The position numbers were made by a program, and so were the translations under genes. The notes under the pieces are model-generated. The model had not been told where the DNA came from, searched no databases, and saw only the letters and a list, made by a program, of their open reading frames with translations. A stretch of 64,000 nt of DNA from Ruegeria sp. SCSIO 43209. GTDB taxonomy: Bacteria > Pseudomonadota > Alphaproteobacteria > Rhodobacterales > Rhodobacteraceae. Positions 54,408 to 63,847 of the stretch are shown one piece after another (the stretch's first letter is position 1; each line of letters begins with the position of its first letter). The stretch is from positions 831,001-895,000 of the forward strand of contig NZ_CP065359.1 in NCBI RefSeq assembly GCF_019904295.1, in the 5' to 3' direction.

Positions 54408-54951
54408 TCGTGATCCATTCCTGCAGGCGCTGGGTATAGATGAAGCTGTGCCTGGATTGGTCAGGGATTTGCACAGCGGGGAAGGTCGCTACTCTGGTCG
54501 ATGCATCATTCAGCGTGGCGGAGGCGTTTTGGTCGCTCTGGCACTTCGCATCAGGCGATTTCCACCTGCGGGCGAAGATCTGCCGGTTACCCTCACGATC
54601 CGAAAGCCTGGCGCATATTGGCAATGGGATCGAGATTTCGCAGGCCACAAAACGCGCTCGCAGATCAGTTTTGATCCGCTTCGTGGCTGGGTTCGGGAAC
54701 AGATCGGCGGGCTGACGATATGGCTGCAGCCAGTGCGAACCGATAAGGGGCTGACCATTGAGATCCGCCGCCTCGCTTTGTTTGGCATTCCGTGCCCGGG
54801 GTTTCTTTTACCACGTTCCGGATCGACCGAGGCCGAGGATACACAATCGCGATTTCGCTTTGACATTTCGGCGACAGCACCGGGATTGGGACACCTGATC
54901 CGCTATCAGGGATGGTTAGAGCCTGTTCACGAACCACGTGGGTCAAGCTGA
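54397..54951 (+). CDS. DUF4166 domain protein
   Basis: This 184-residue protein resembles the DUF4166 family: GIDEAVPGLVRDLHSGEG at the N-terminus, then GRCIIQRGGGVLV, PVTLTIRKPGAYWQWDRDF and GLTIEIRRLALFGIPCPGFL. No signal peptide is seen. ATG 54397 is taken over the TTG at 54388. Function is unknown; pairing with a DCC-type protein suggests a shared redox or membrane role. Confidence 0.75.
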   Translation: MDSDRDPFLQALGIDEAVPGLVRDLHSGEGRYSGRCIIQRGGGVLVALALRIRRFPPAGEDLPVTLTIRKPGAYWQWDRDFAGHKTRSQISFDPLRGWVREQIGGLTIWLQPVRTDKGLTIEIRRLALFGIPCPGFLLPRSGSTEAEDTQSRFRFDISATAPGLGHLIRYQGWLEPVHEPRGSS

Positions 54952-55028
54952 CATGATCGTTAGTTCGCTTTGCTGACGATGGCGACGCACTAGTCTATAT
55001 TTCACATGGAAACAGGAAGATGGTCACG

Positions 55029-55430
55029 ATGAAACAGACAATACTTTGCGCATTTGCAGCACTGCTTATGACCAGCTCTGCGGGCGTTGTCGATGCAGCG
55101 CCGAACGGTTATCGAACGGAACCGATGAGCGGCACAGACTTTGAGGTCATTCCAAGGACACGTCAGGATACTGATGGATATTGGTGCGCCGCTGCTGATT
55201 TTGCCCGCCGGAAATTGGGTGCTGGGTGGCAGCAACAAATCTACGTTCTGCGCGGCTACGGCCCCAGCGTGACAACGGGACGCCGGACGGCGGTACAGTT
55301 CACACTGAAACAACCCGCCAATGTCCCGCAGAAAGGCAGCTTTTCGGTCACAGCCGGGTTCCAGCCGGGTGACAGCATGTCGGTACAGGGCGCAAATGCA
55401 CGGTGCGGCGTCCGTCCGTTTATCAATTGA
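55029..55430 (+). CDS. Small secreted protein of unknown function
   Basis: This 133-residue protein has a signal peptide MKQTILCAFAALLMTSSA with cleavage near VDAA. The mature domain has two cysteines (YWCAAADFA and ARCGVRPF) and a Gly/Thr-rich body. No family is recognised. AGGAAG at 55014-55019 supports ATG 55029 rather than ATG 55020. It ends 6 bases before yjbQ. Confidence 0.7.
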   Translation: MKQTILCAFAALLMTSSAGVVDAAPNGYRTEPMSGTDFEVIPRTRQDTDGYWCAAADFARRKLGAGWQQQIYVLRGYGPSVTTGRRTAVQFTLKQPANVPQKGSFSVTAGFQPGDSMSVQGANARCGVRPFIN

Positions 55431-55436
55431 CCTGCG

Positions 55437-55847
55437 ATGCAGACAGAATTCTCGATTCAGACACAGGGCGTGGGGCTCTATGAGATTACCGCCCCTTTGC
55501 GCAGTTGGCTGAGGCCGGTTTCGGACGGTTTGCTGACGCTCTTTGTGCGCCACACTTCTTGTTCGCTGCTTATTCAGGAAAACGCCGACCCCGAGGTGCA
55601 GACTGATCTGCGCGCATTCTTTGAACGGCTGGTGCCGCAATCGGATGATCCGTCGATGGCTTATCTGCGCCACACCTATGAGGGGCCGGACGACATGCCC
55701 GCCCATATCAAGGCCGCGATGATGCCTGTTTCGCTGTCGATACCAGTATCAGGTGGGGTGCCTGCGCTGGGCACATGGCAAGGGATATATCTGTTTGAAC
55801 ACCGCAACGCGCCGCATGAAAGAAAGGTCGCTGCGCATTTTGGGTGA
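55437..55847 (+). CDS. yjbQ: YjbQ family protein (UPF0047)
   Basis: This 136-residue protein carries the family signature: HTSCSLLIQENADPEVQTDL (about 40-59), HIKAAMMPVSLSIPVSGG and GTWQGIYLFEHRNAPHERKV. E. coli YjbQ has weak thiamine-phosphate-synthase activity in suppressor tests, but the physiological role is unclear. It is short and cytoplasmic, located between a secreted protein gene and nrdR. Confidence 0.92.
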   Translation: MQTEFSIQTQGVGLYEITAPLRSWLRPVSDGLLTLFVRHTSCSLLIQENADPEVQTDLRAFFERLVPQSDDPSMAYLRHTYEGPDDMPAHIKAAMMPVSLSIPVSGGVPALGTWQGIYLFEHRNAPHERKVAAHFG

Positions 55848-55905
55848 CGCTTTATATTGGGGTGGAAAATTCCGACTACCCAAACCCTAGAGGCTGTCCT
55901 ATAGT

Positions 55906-55914
55906 TGTGGATAA
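55906..55914 (-). promoter_or_regulatory. Perfect DnaA box upstream of nrdR
   Basis: The minus strand reads TTATCCACA here, an exact consensus DnaA box, 53 bases before the nrdR start. DnaA control of ribonucleotide-reductase-related genes is known in other bacteria; here it is only suggested by position. Confidence 0.45.
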
Positions 55915-55966
55915 GTAAGCCGCAGCGCTTACAAAAAGTGGCCAGCTAGGGACGAGGAGACGGCGG

Positions 55967-56437
55967 ATGCGCTGCCCGTTTTGCGGAAATATCGATACTC
56001 AGGTCAAAGATTCACGCCCGGCAGAGGATCACGTCGCGATCCGTAGACGGCGGTTCTGCCCGGCCTGCGGCGGACGGTTCACCACCTATGAACGCGTGCA
56101 ACTGCGTGATCTGGTCGTCATCAAAACCAACGGTAAGCGCGAAGACTTCGACCGCGACAAGCTGGAACGCTCGATCCGTATTTCGATGCAGAAGCGGCCC
56201 ATTGATCCCGATCGGATTGATCAGATGATCTCCGGTATCGTGCGCCGTCTTGAAAGCATGGGGGAAACCGATATCCCTTCGAATAAAATCGGTGAAATTG
56301 TAATGGAAGCGCTGGCCCGGATTGATACGGTCGCATATGTTCGCTTTGCGAGTGTGTACAAGAATTTCCAGGCGGCCGATGATTTCGAGGAGTTTGTCCA
56401 CGAGTTGCGCCCGCCGCAACCTTCGACGGATGAGTGA
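55967..56437 (+). CDS. nrdR: Transcriptional repressor NrdR
   Basis: This 156-residue repressor of ribonucleotide reductase genes has a zinc ribbon (Cys3, Cys6, Cys31, Cys34 in MRCPFCGN and [10 protein letters not shown]) and an ATP-cone domain (about 48-138: [20 protein letters not shown]). It senses ATP/dATP. Its stop overlaps the ribD GTG start (GTGA), a common arrangement in alphaproteobacteria. A perfect DnaA box lies upstream. Confidence 0.97.
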   Translation: MRCPFCGNIDTQVKDSRPAEDHVAIRRRRFCPACGGRFTTYERVQLRDLVVIKTNGKREDFDRDKLERSIRISMQKRPIDPDRIDQMISGIVRRLESMGETDIPSNKIGEIVMEALARIDTVAYVRFASVYKNFQAADDFEEFVHELRPPQPSTDE

Positions 56438-57534
56438 GCGATACAGATAAGCGATATATGGCGCTGGCCCTGTCATTGGGGCGGCGCGGCCAAGGCACCT
56501 GCTGGCCGAATCCGTCCGTCGGGTGTGTCGTCGTGCGCGATGAACGCATCGTTGGTCGCGGCTGGACGCAGCCCGGGGGTCGTCCGCATGCAGAACCTAT
56601 GGCTCTGACGCAGGCGGGTAAGGCCGCGCGAGGTGCCACCGCTTATGTCTCGCTTGAACCCTGTTCACACTACGGAAAGACGCCGCCCTGTGCCGAAGCG
56701 CTGATTGCGGCCGGTGTTACCCGTGTGGTCTCGGCGATCGAAGACAGCGATCCTCGGGTCGCAGGGCAAGGGTTTGCCATGTTGCGCGAGGCCGGGATTG
56801 AGGTCACCACCGGTGTTCTGGCGGAACAGGCAGCACGCGACCACGCAGGGTTTTTCCTGAAAACCGAGCAGGGCCGCCCGTTTGTGACTTTGAAACTGGC
56901 CAGCAGCTTTGATGGACGGATTGCTACGGAAACCGGGCACAGTCAGTGGATCACAGGTCCAAATGCTCGCCGCGCGGTGCATGCGATGCGTGCGCGCCAC
57001 GATGCGGTGATGGTTGGGGCAGGGACAGCGCGCGCCGATGACCCGTCGCTGACGGTTCGTGATCTGGGCGTGCAGCATCAGCCGGTGCGCGTGGTGGTCT
57101 CGCGACATCTGGATTTGCCCTTGATGGGGCAACTTGCGCGAACCGCGTCCGATATCCCTGTCTGGCTCTGTCACGGCCCCCATCCAGACCCCGAGCGTGC
57201 GCGTGCGTGGGAGGGGTTGGGTGCCCGTCTGATTCCTTGTGCGCTGGATGGTCATCACGTGGATGCGGCTGATCTGTTGCAGCAGCTTGGGCAGGCCGGA
57301 TTGACGCGTGTCTTTTGCGAAGGCGGATCAGCATTGGCCGCATCTTTGCTAAAGGGCGATCTGGTCGATGAGTTGGTCGGTTTTACAGCGGGGCTGACCA
57401 TCGGGGCCGAAGGTCTGTCCGCGATCGGCGCACTGAGGCTTGATACTCTGGATACTGCCCCCCGATTTGATCTGATCGAAACACAGGTCGTTGGCGGCGA
57501 TATCCTACATCGCTGGGCGCGCGTGACGCACTAG
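56434..57534 (+). CDS. ribD: Riboflavin biosynthesis deaminase/reductase
   Basis: This 366-residue bifunctional enzyme catalyses the deaminase and reductase steps after GTP cyclohydrolase II in riboflavin synthesis. The N-terminal deaminase has HAE in [10 protein letters not shown] and [14 protein letters not shown] as zinc ligands; the reductase domain (about 150-360) has [15 protein letters not shown] and [14 protein letters not shown]. The start is GTG 56434, overlapping nrdR. ribE is not adjacent: it lies 4.7 kb away beyond the capsule genes. Confidence 0.96.
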   Translation: MSDTDKRYMALALSLGRRGQGTCWPNPSVGCVVVRDERIVGRGWTQPGGRPHAEPMALTQAGKAARGATAYVSLEPCSHYGKTPPCAEALIAAGVTRVVSAIEDSDPRVAGQGFAMLREAGIEVTTGVLAEQAARDHAGFFLKTEQGRPFVTLKLASSFDGRIATETGHSQWITGPNARRAVHAMRARHDAVMVGAGTARADDPSLTVRDLGVQHQPVRVVVSRHLDLPLMGQLARTASDIPVWLCHGPHPDPERARAWEGLGARLIPCALDGHHVDAADLLQQLGQAGLTRVFCEGGSALAASLLKGDLVDELVGFTAGLTIGAEGLSAIGALRLDTLDTAPRFDLIETQVVGGDILHRWARVTH

Positions 57535-57537
57535 CCT

Positions 57538-59535
57538 TCAGCGCCACCAATGCGCATGCGTCGCCAGTGCGCCCTGAAATTTGGACAAGATGCGATTTAC
57601 GGGTCCGGTAGGGGATGGCGTACCTTGCGCAAGCCGTTCAACCGCGATTTCTACAGGGCAGGCCTGCCCCGTCTGTGGGTCGAAATAGCGCGGGTAGTCG
57701 ATCAGGGTTGCGTGCACCAATCCCATCAACGAAGGCCGCGCGCCACGTCGCGCAGGCACTGCCCCCAGATCCGTTGTCAGCCCCCAACCGGCGTAGAACG
57801 GTGCGCCGAGTGTGGTGACCCGGACGCCGCGCAGCAAAGCCTCGAACCCCAGCAGAGAGGTCATAGTCCAGACTTCATCCACCTGTCCAAGCAGGGTGGC
57901 AGGATCGGTGCCTTCTACAATGACATCGGCCAGATCAGTTTCGATTTTGCCGTCGCGCAGACCAGCTTCGACATCCGGATGAGGTTTATAGATCAACACA
58001 GCGTCGGGATTGGCCTCGCGCGCCGCGCGCAGCAGATCGAGATTGGTGCGGATATTGCTTGTTCCCAGCCGGATCGAGGCGTCATCTTCAACCTGACCTG
58101 GCACTAGAACGCGACGCCCCTTCGGTAGGTCCGGGGCGGGGTGGCCGATGTTGTACTTGCTTAGGCCCTCGGTCAGCAGCCGGGCTGTCAGCCGCTCGGC
58201 GCGGAGCCTCTGATCAGGGCGCAAGGTTTCGCGCGTGGTGATCCATTCCTCCAGGCGGCTGGGATGCGTTGGATCGTAGTAGATGCCGATATCATCGGTC
58301 ACCAGCGACAGCGGTGGAACCAGCTCCGCGCCCAACCCGCGGGATCGTAAAAAGCCATCCTCAATCCGGGTTGCATTCAGCGTCTCACCGGCTCGGCTGG
58401 CCCAGACCATATGGGGTTGTTTGGTGTTCTCTGGCTGCTCGGCCACGAAACGCACCTTATGGTGCTGGCCGAAAATGCGTTGCAGGTGGCGGCGTTTCCA
58501 TACCCGCATCCCGGAGGCGGTCCAGCCTTTGTGGTCCTGCCGCCAAGCTCGGGTTTGCGCCTCAAGCGTATCGAGCACGCATTCCAATTCGCACAGGCGA
58601 TCATGGTAGGGATCATACCAACGCGGATACAAGATCATCGCAGCTGCAAAAAGCTGCGCCCGCGTAAGATTCCGTTGGCGACGGAGCAGGGGTGCATCAT
58701 CTTGCGTCAGCCCCCACCCAGCGTAGAATGGTTGCCCGAACACGCGAGGTTTGTGCCCGGCCAATATCGCCTCAAATCCCATCTGCGAGGACAGCGTGTA
58801 AACCCCGATGGCCCCTTCAAGTAGCGACCATGGACTTATGGGGCTGTCGAGGATCGATATTCTGTCACTCAGATCCTGATCGGAAAAGTATCCCTTGCGG
58901 TGGCCTGCCGTGGTTTCGGGGTGGCTTTTGATGATGATACGCGCACCAGGGTTTTCCTCTTGCGCGATTACCAGCATCTCGCGGAACCGTGCATAGTCGC
59001 CGTTGCTTGCGGTGACGGCAGCATCTCCCTGCGTCTGGTCGATCACTAGAACGTAGCCAGGATCGGGAGGCGTCAGATCAAGGTCAAAGGCCGAGTATTT
59101 GCTCAGATGCAGCTCTCGAATGCGCGCGATTGCGCCTCGCGCGCGATCCAGCAGGGCGGTGTCATCCAGCGGATGCGTGGCTAACAGAGTTTCCAGATCC
59201 GAAGGCACACTCGGATCAAAATGCAGACCCGATCGATCCAACAACAGACCCATGGGTGCCTCACCGCTTCGTCCAGGGTGCAGAGACCGCAGGAACGCGT
59301 CTTCGACCCTCAGGACGGGCACATCGCGTTTCTGCGCGATACCCATGCCCCGATGGGCTGTCGGGCTGTTGCCCCAGACCCCGACCAGATCGTCTGGCTG
59401 TGGCAGACCAAGCCGGATGTCATACCCGGCCAGAGACAATATACGACGCAGCCGCGACTGTGTCAGGAACCCACCGTTGTAAACAAAAAGCCGGGAGCGT
59501 TCGCCCCCGGCCGTGTTCTCCGGTTCAGAGAGCAT
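57538..59535 (-). CDS. kpsC: Capsule polysaccharide beta-Kdo transferase KpsC
   Basis: This 665-residue cytoplasmic protein consists of two homologous halves, each with PFYAGWGLT (near 270 and 590) and the paired motifs RVEDAFLRS and RIEDGFLRS. Family knowledge: the two domains add alternating Kdo residues to a lipid acceptor, making the linker for group 2-type capsules exported by an ABC transporter. It lies 3 bases after the ATG-side end of the export-lipoprotein gene and converges on ribD with 3 bases between stops. Confidence 0.92.
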   Translation of the reverse strand: MLSEPENTAGGERSRLFVYNGGFLTQSRLRRILSLAGYDIRLGLPQPDDLVGVWGNSPTAHRGMGIAQKRDVPVLRVEDAFLRSLHPGRSGEAPMGLLLDRSGLHFDPSVPSDLETLLATHPLDDTALLDRARGAIARIRELHLSKYSAFDLDLTPPDPGYVLVIDQTQGDAAVTASNGDYARFREMLVIAQEENPGARIIIKSHPETTAGHRKGYFSDQDLSDRISILDSPISPWSLLEGAIGVYTLSSQMGFEAILAGHKPRVFGQPFYAGWGLTQDDAPLLRRQRNLTRAQLFAAAMILYPRWYDPYHDRLCELECVLDTLEAQTRAWRQDHKGWTASGMRVWKRRHLQRIFGQHHKVRFVAEQPENTKQPHMVWASRAGETLNATRIEDGFLRSRGLGAELVPPLSLVTDDIGIYYDPTHPSRLEEWITTRETLRPDQRLRAERLTARLLTEGLSKYNIGHPAPDLPKGRRVLVPGQVEDDASIRLGTSNIRTNLDLLRAAREANPDAVLIYKPHPDVEAGLRDGKIETDLADVIVEGTDPATLLGQVDEVWTMTSLLGFEALLRGVRVTTLGAPFYAGWGLTTDLGAVPARRGARPSLMGLVHATLIDYPRYFDPQTGQACPVEIAVERLAQGTPSPTGPVNRILSKFQGALATHAHWWR

Positions 59536-59538
59536 TCA

Positions 59539-60672
59539 TCAGTTACCCGTAAGCGTCGCCACATTCGCAAATGGCGTCAGACCTCCGGCAATCAGCGAGA
59601 CAGATTTGCTCCACTGTGCATATGGGGCCTCGGTGACATATATCGTGTCATCGTCTCGGATCACGAAATCGCGGGCGATGAACAGGCCATTGGGTGCGGT
59701 CAGGTTCAGCAAATAGATCATGCGCTGATCACCCTGTAGCTCGGGACGTCCCATGACATTGCGCGCCACATCCTGCCGTTCCTCACGCAGAACAAAAATA
59801 CCGGTCGGGTCTGAAGATAGCGGCTGTAGGCCTCCGACCTGTGCCAGCGCCTCAAGGGCGGATAGGTCCTGACTTTCAAAGGCCACGCGGGATTGCCCGC
59901 CGGTCGAACCCAGCGCGATGTATGAGCGGCTGTCCTGTTCGACCAGAATGCGATCGCCGCCGCGCAGGGCGATATCGGTTTCCGGGTTGCGGAACAGATC
60001 GTCGTACCAGATGGTTCCTCTTTGCTTGCCCCTGATCACAGTGACCAATGCGATATCGGATGCAACTGCCACCCCGCCTGCTTGCGCGAGCATGGTCGAC
60101 AACGAGCCAGTCGGTCGCTCAATCGGATAGATTCCCGGCGCGCCGATAGTTCCGGTCAGAGAAACGGTCGACCCATCGCCCGGAGTACGCGACACCTGGA
60201 CTTGCGGATCCGGAGTCTGTTCTTCCAGCTTCGAGGAAATCAACGTGCGGAGCTGCTCGGGCGTATTGCCCGCCGCACGCAGCCGCCCGGCATAAGGGAC
60301 AAATATGTAACCTTCGCTGTCGACCTGCACCTGATCCAGAACGGTGGCGCCACCGGCTGCGGAACTTAGCAACCCATCCTCGACATTTTCCCAGATGCTG
60401 AGGCTCAGAATATCGCCGGGGCGTACGGTATCGGATGCGACGCTTTGCGCGCTGCGGAAGGATTTCGAAAACCCGTATTGCGGAATCACCGATGTGGCCC
60501 GCGCAACACGGTCGTCGACCTCAACCACAAAGGCGTTACCCCCGTTTTCGACCGACCCGGCTAGAATTTCGTTTTTGTTCGGCCCGGATTTGGGAAGCTG
60601 GCATGCTGCCAGCAGGCCAAGGGTCGCCACAAGGGAAACCCCCCGGATCCATCGGGTAGGAAAGCGCTGCAC
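59539..60672 (-). CDS. Polysaccharide export outer-membrane lipoprotein (Wza/KpsD-like)
   Basis: This 377-residue lipoprotein has a signal peptide with lipobox LLAAC (Cys24). A Poly_export domain (about 70-165, with VRPGDILSLSIWENVEDGLL and SEGYIFVPYAGRLRAAGNTP) and SLBB-type repeats (about 170-300, with GTIGAPGIYPIERPTG) follow. It is predicted to form the outer-membrane channel for capsule export. It lies between kpsS and kpsC; the inner-membrane KpsMT and KpsE-type partners are not in the window. Confidence 0.9.
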   Translation of the reverse strand: MQRFPTRWIRGVSLVATLGLLAACQLPKSGPNKNEILAGSVENGGNAFVVEVDDRVARATSVIPQYGFSKSFRSAQSVASDTVRPGDILSLSIWENVEDGLLSSAAGGATVLDQVQVDSEGYIFVPYAGRLRAAGNTPEQLRTLISSKLEEQTPDPQVQVSRTPGDGSTVSLTGTIGAPGIYPIERPTGSLSTMLAQAGGVAVASDIALVTVIRGKQRGTIWYDDLFRNPETDIALRGGDRILVEQDSRSYIALGSTGGQSRVAFESQDLSALEALAQVGGLQPLSSDPTGIFVLREERQDVARNVMGRPELQGDQRMIYLLNLTAPNGLFIARDFVIRDDDTIYVTEAPYAQWSKSVSLIAGGLTPFANVATLTGN

Positions 60673-60752
60673 TGCCGATTTACCTCAATCGTCTTTGTTT
60701 TGTGAAGGTTACCCGCATCGCTTCGAAACATCCAGCAGCAGGTTGCCCGCGA

Positions 60753-62051
60753 TCATTCAACAACGCGCAACTGTGGCGTTGTGGCCTCTTTATCGGAGAG
60801 CAACCCTTGATAGGGGTCCTGAGCCGATAGCATCATGTCAGCCGCCCGCCGCAGCAATTGACGACGCCCTTGGCGAGAATAGAACCCCCCGGGGACTTGG
60901 CAGGTTTCCAGAAGAAATTGGCGATAGGCCCGATAGGCCTTGCCGCCCGGGGCATCTGGCTGGGCAAAGAATGCCTCAATCGATTGCCGAGATACGAATT
61001 CGGGCTTGTCATAAACCGACTGCCCAAAAATTCGCAAAGGTATGCCACGCCATAGAACCTGCTGGCCTGCCGTGGAATTCACCGTCACGGCGGATTTTGC
61101 ATCGTCTAGCAACCTGGCCAGCTTACCACCGGGCACATAGTGAATTCGGTTTGTGATGCCGTGCTGTGCCGCAAGCTGGCGCGCCCGCAGCCGCAGCGGT
61201 TCACGGTGGTTCTCAAGCGGGTGTTCCTTGATGACAAGGTGTTGATGCGCAGGGGCGCCTTTGGCGAATCCGGCGATCACCAATTCGAGAAACTCGGACA
61301 TACAGGAAAAATCCGAGTGGTACTGCACCGAACTGTCATGGCCCAATTGAAGCAACACAAGATGGTATGGAAAACCGCTCCATCTGACCTGTGCTGTGGC
61401 CCAACCCCGCTGTAGCCTGTGAATGGGCATCAGACTCAGACGTTTGAAGTACAAACGAAACTCTTTCGAAACCGGCAGCTCTCGATGTGGTCGGAATTTC
61501 TGATATCTGCGGTTCAGAAACAGCACAAACCAGTGATAGAGCGCACCGTAAAAGATGTGCTGGCGCATATCCCCCCAGTGAGACGGAGGTGGAGGCGCGT
61601 GACCTTCGGATTGTGCAAGCGCCGTTTGCATCTGTGCCACGTCCAGTTTCATTAGACGCGAATTTCCGTTCGAGCCACTTCGTTCGTAAGTCACCCACCA
61701 GGGGCGAAGGTAACCTTCTTCAAACACATGAACCGTGATCCTGCGCGCATTGGCAATTTCGATGGCTCGTGCGTGCACGGGCCGGGTGTCTCCATATAAC
61801 ACGATATCGGTCACACCGTGGTGGGCGAGCAAATCGCTGAAGGTTTCTGGCCAGTCGTCGGGCGCACCGCGATACGGAATATAGCTGGATTTGTCGCCCC
61901 AGAAGGCCTGATCACCCGCGTTGAAGCCAACCCGCCAGACCTGGGCACCCGCAGCACGCAGCATCCGACCAAGCGCGTTAAAGAACGGGCCATGCGGTCC
62001 TTGTAGAAACAGGAACACACGCCGGTTAGGGCTGTTGGCCAAAGGGATCAT
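60753..62051 (-). CDS. kpsS: Capsule polysaccharide beta-Kdo transferase KpsS
   Basis: This 432-residue cytoplasmic protein of the Capsule_synth family has motifs FLQGPHGPFFNALGRML, VHVFEEGYLRPWWVTYERSG, VIKEHPLENHRE and VNSTAGQQVLWRGIPLRIFG. KpsS adds the first Kdo to lyso-phosphatidylglycerol, after which KpsC extends the linker. It is the first gene of a minus-strand kpsS-export-kpsC run and is divergent from ribE. Confidence 0.92.
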   Translation of the reverse strand: MIPLANSPNRRVFLFLQGPHGPFFNALGRMLRAAGAQVWRVGFNAGDQAFWGDKSSYIPYRGAPDDWPETFSDLLAHHGVTDIVLYGDTRPVHARAIEIANARRITVHVFEEGYLRPWWVTYERSGSNGNSRLMKLDVAQMQTALAQSEGHAPPPPSHWGDMRQHIFYGALYHWFVLFLNRRYQKFRPHRELPVSKEFRLYFKRLSLMPIHRLQRGWATAQVRWSGFPYHLVLLQLGHDSSVQYHSDFSCMSEFLELVIAGFAKGAPAHQHLVIKEHPLENHREPLRLRARQLAAQHGITNRIHYVPGGKLARLLDDAKSAVTVNSTAGQQVLWRGIPLRIFGQSVYDKPEFVSRQSIEAFFAQPDAPGGKAYRAYRQFLLETCQVPGGFYSRQGRRQLLRRAADMMLSAQDPYQGLLSDKEATTPQLRVVE

Positions 62052-62191
62052 GCGGTCTGCTCGTGTGGTGACTTTTGGTGCGTTTGTATAAAATTATGCC
62101 TCTTTGTCATTTTCGCGGCAAGGCAGGGCTTGCCGGTAGAGCGGCGTGCCTTTACCTCGGCTATTGAATCTAGGTTCAGAGGGTTAATGAT

Positions 62192-62779
62192 ATGTTCACA
62201 GGGATCGTCACCGATATTGGCACCGTTACCGAACTGGACCAGCAGGGAGACCTGCGGGCACGGATCAAGACAAGCTATGAAACGGCGGGCATTGATATTG
62301 GCGCTTCAATCGCAAGTGACGGCGTCTGCCTAACCGTCATCGCGTTGGGCGATGATTGGTATGATGTGCAGATTAGCGCTGAGACGGTTTCGAAAACCAA
62401 TCTGGACAGTTGGCAGGTGGGCAAACGCGTCAACCTGGAACGTGCCTTGAAAGTCGGGGATGAATTGGGAGGGCACATCGTCTCGGGCCACGTGGATGGC
62501 GTGGCAGAGGTGGTCTCTGTGATAGACGAGGGTGACAGCACGCGGGTGACATTGCGGGCGCCGGCCAATCTGGCCCGGTTTATCGCTCCGAAAGGGTCCG
62601 TTGCACTGAACGGCACATCGCTGACGGTTAATGATGTGGACGGGTGTGACTTTGGTATCAACTTCATCCCTCACACCAAAGAGGTCACCACATGGGGTGA
62701 CGTCTCGGTTGGTGATCGCGTGAACCTTGAGATCGATACCCTGGCCCGATACGTCGCGCGACTGGCCGAGATGTCCTGA
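62192..62779 (+). CDS. ribE: Riboflavin synthase, alpha subunit
   Basis: This 195-residue enzyme dismutates two 6,7-dimethyl-8-ribityllumazine molecules to riboflavin. It starts with the diagnostic MFTGIVTDIG and has duplicated lumazine-binding domains (about 1-95 and 96-190; GVCLTVIALG in the first, GTSLTVNDVD in the second). It lies 4.7 kb from ribD, separated by capsule genes, and converges with the PAP2 gene with 3 bases between stops. No FMN riboswitch is seen upstream. Confidence 0.96.
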   Translation: MFTGIVTDIGTVTELDQQGDLRARIKTSYETAGIDIGASIASDGVCLTVIALGDDWYDVQISAETVSKTNLDSWQVGKRVNLERALKVGDELGGHIVSGHVDGVAEVVSVIDEGDSTRVTLRAPANLARFIAPKGSVALNGTSLTVNDVDGCDFGINFIPHTKEVTTWGDVSVGDRVNLEIDTLARYVARLAEMS

Positions 62780-62782
62780 CCT

Positions 62783-63847
62783 TCAGGTGGAAGGTCCAAA
62801 TTTGGCCGTCAGCCTCCTGGACAGCCACCAGAAGCATGAAGCCAGCAGGATTGAGACATACCCGTCGATGGCGTAGTGCCAGGCGAGGTGAACCGAGCCT
62901 AGTAAGATGATGAAGGCAAACACCGACAGCGCCCAGCCGAGCCAACGCGAATAGGTGAAGCCGTAGAACGCCAGCAGCACGGTAGAGGCAACATGCATGC
63001 TGGGCATCGCCGAGATTCCGCCTGCTAGCCCATTATTCCGATAACCATCCAACAGCATTTCTTGCACATTCAGCGCCCAGACCGGGCTGATTTCGTGTGA
63101 TTTGCGTAACAGCTCCATCTGCGGAACGAAGTCAGAGCCAAGATTGAAGGGTTCGTAGTAAACGGGACCAACCGAGGCAAAGATGGTTGCAATCACATTG
63201 CCGCCTACAAACCAGCACAGTGCAAACGCTACCAGAAAAACGGTGCTGCGGTTCGGGTCACTGCGGTCCAGACAGGCGACGCAAACCGCGATGTAAATCA
63301 TGGGAAACCAGATGTGATAGGCGCCATTCACCGCTGTGGTTACGATCGGGGATCCCAAAATGGGCCATAGCAAGGTCCACGGATCGACGCCGCCGTGCAG
63401 AAACCGGTCCCATTGCACAAATTGCTCATCCCAGAGCGTCGGGTTCACAGCATGTATTTCGTTCTTCAGGAAGGTATAGGTCAGGATAAGTGCGACGATG
63501 CTGAGAAAGCAGATAACCGCATCGGTCGCATTTTCAACATCTGCCATCTTGGATCGCAGATCTTGCAACATCCATTGAATTGGCTTTTTGGGTCGCACGA
63601 CGAACATGGCAACGCCAAGTCGCCAAAGAACGAAATTTGCGAACATGAAACCAAGCAGACGAACTGAGATGACAATCAGGGAAGAGGTCGAAAAATCCCA
63701 ATATGACCGTCCTACATAGATGCTAACGGCAATGGCATAGACCATCTGCAGTGCAATGAGTGATAGCAGCAGCCTGTTTCGCCGAAGGGCGCTTAAACGC
63801 ACGAAATTTGCAGCGGGCAGATCAGCGGTCTTAGACACTGGGCTCAA
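62783..63847 (-). CDS. PAP2-superfamily membrane phosphatase/transferase
   Basis: This 354-residue inner-membrane protein has about six hydrophobic helices and the type 2 phosphatidic-acid-phosphatase motifs in the C-terminal part: MPSMHVAST (about 282-290) and SVHLAWHYAIDGY (about 315-327). The spacing resembles the inositol-phosphorylceramide-synthase-like (AUR1/PAP2_3) subgroup. It may cleave or transfer lipid phosphate at the envelope. The 153 bases beyond its start to the window end hold no gene. Confidence 0.85.
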   Translation of the reverse strand: MSPVSKTADLPAANFVRLSALRRNRLLLSLIALQMVYAIAVSIYVGRSYWDFSTSSLIVISVRLLGFMFANFVLWRLGVAMFVVRPKKPIQWMLQDLRSKMADVENATDAVICFLSIVALILTYTFLKNEIHAVNPTLWDEQFVQWDRFLHGGVDPWTLLWPILGSPIVTTAVNGAYHIWFPMIYIAVCVACLDRSDPNRSTVFLVAFALCWFVGGNVIATIFASVGPVYYEPFNLGSDFVPQMELLRKSHEISPVWALNVQEMLLDGYRNNGLAGGISAMPSMHVASTVLLAFYGFTYSRWLGWALSVFAFIILLGSVHLAWHYAIDGYVSILLASCFWWLSRRLTAKFGPST

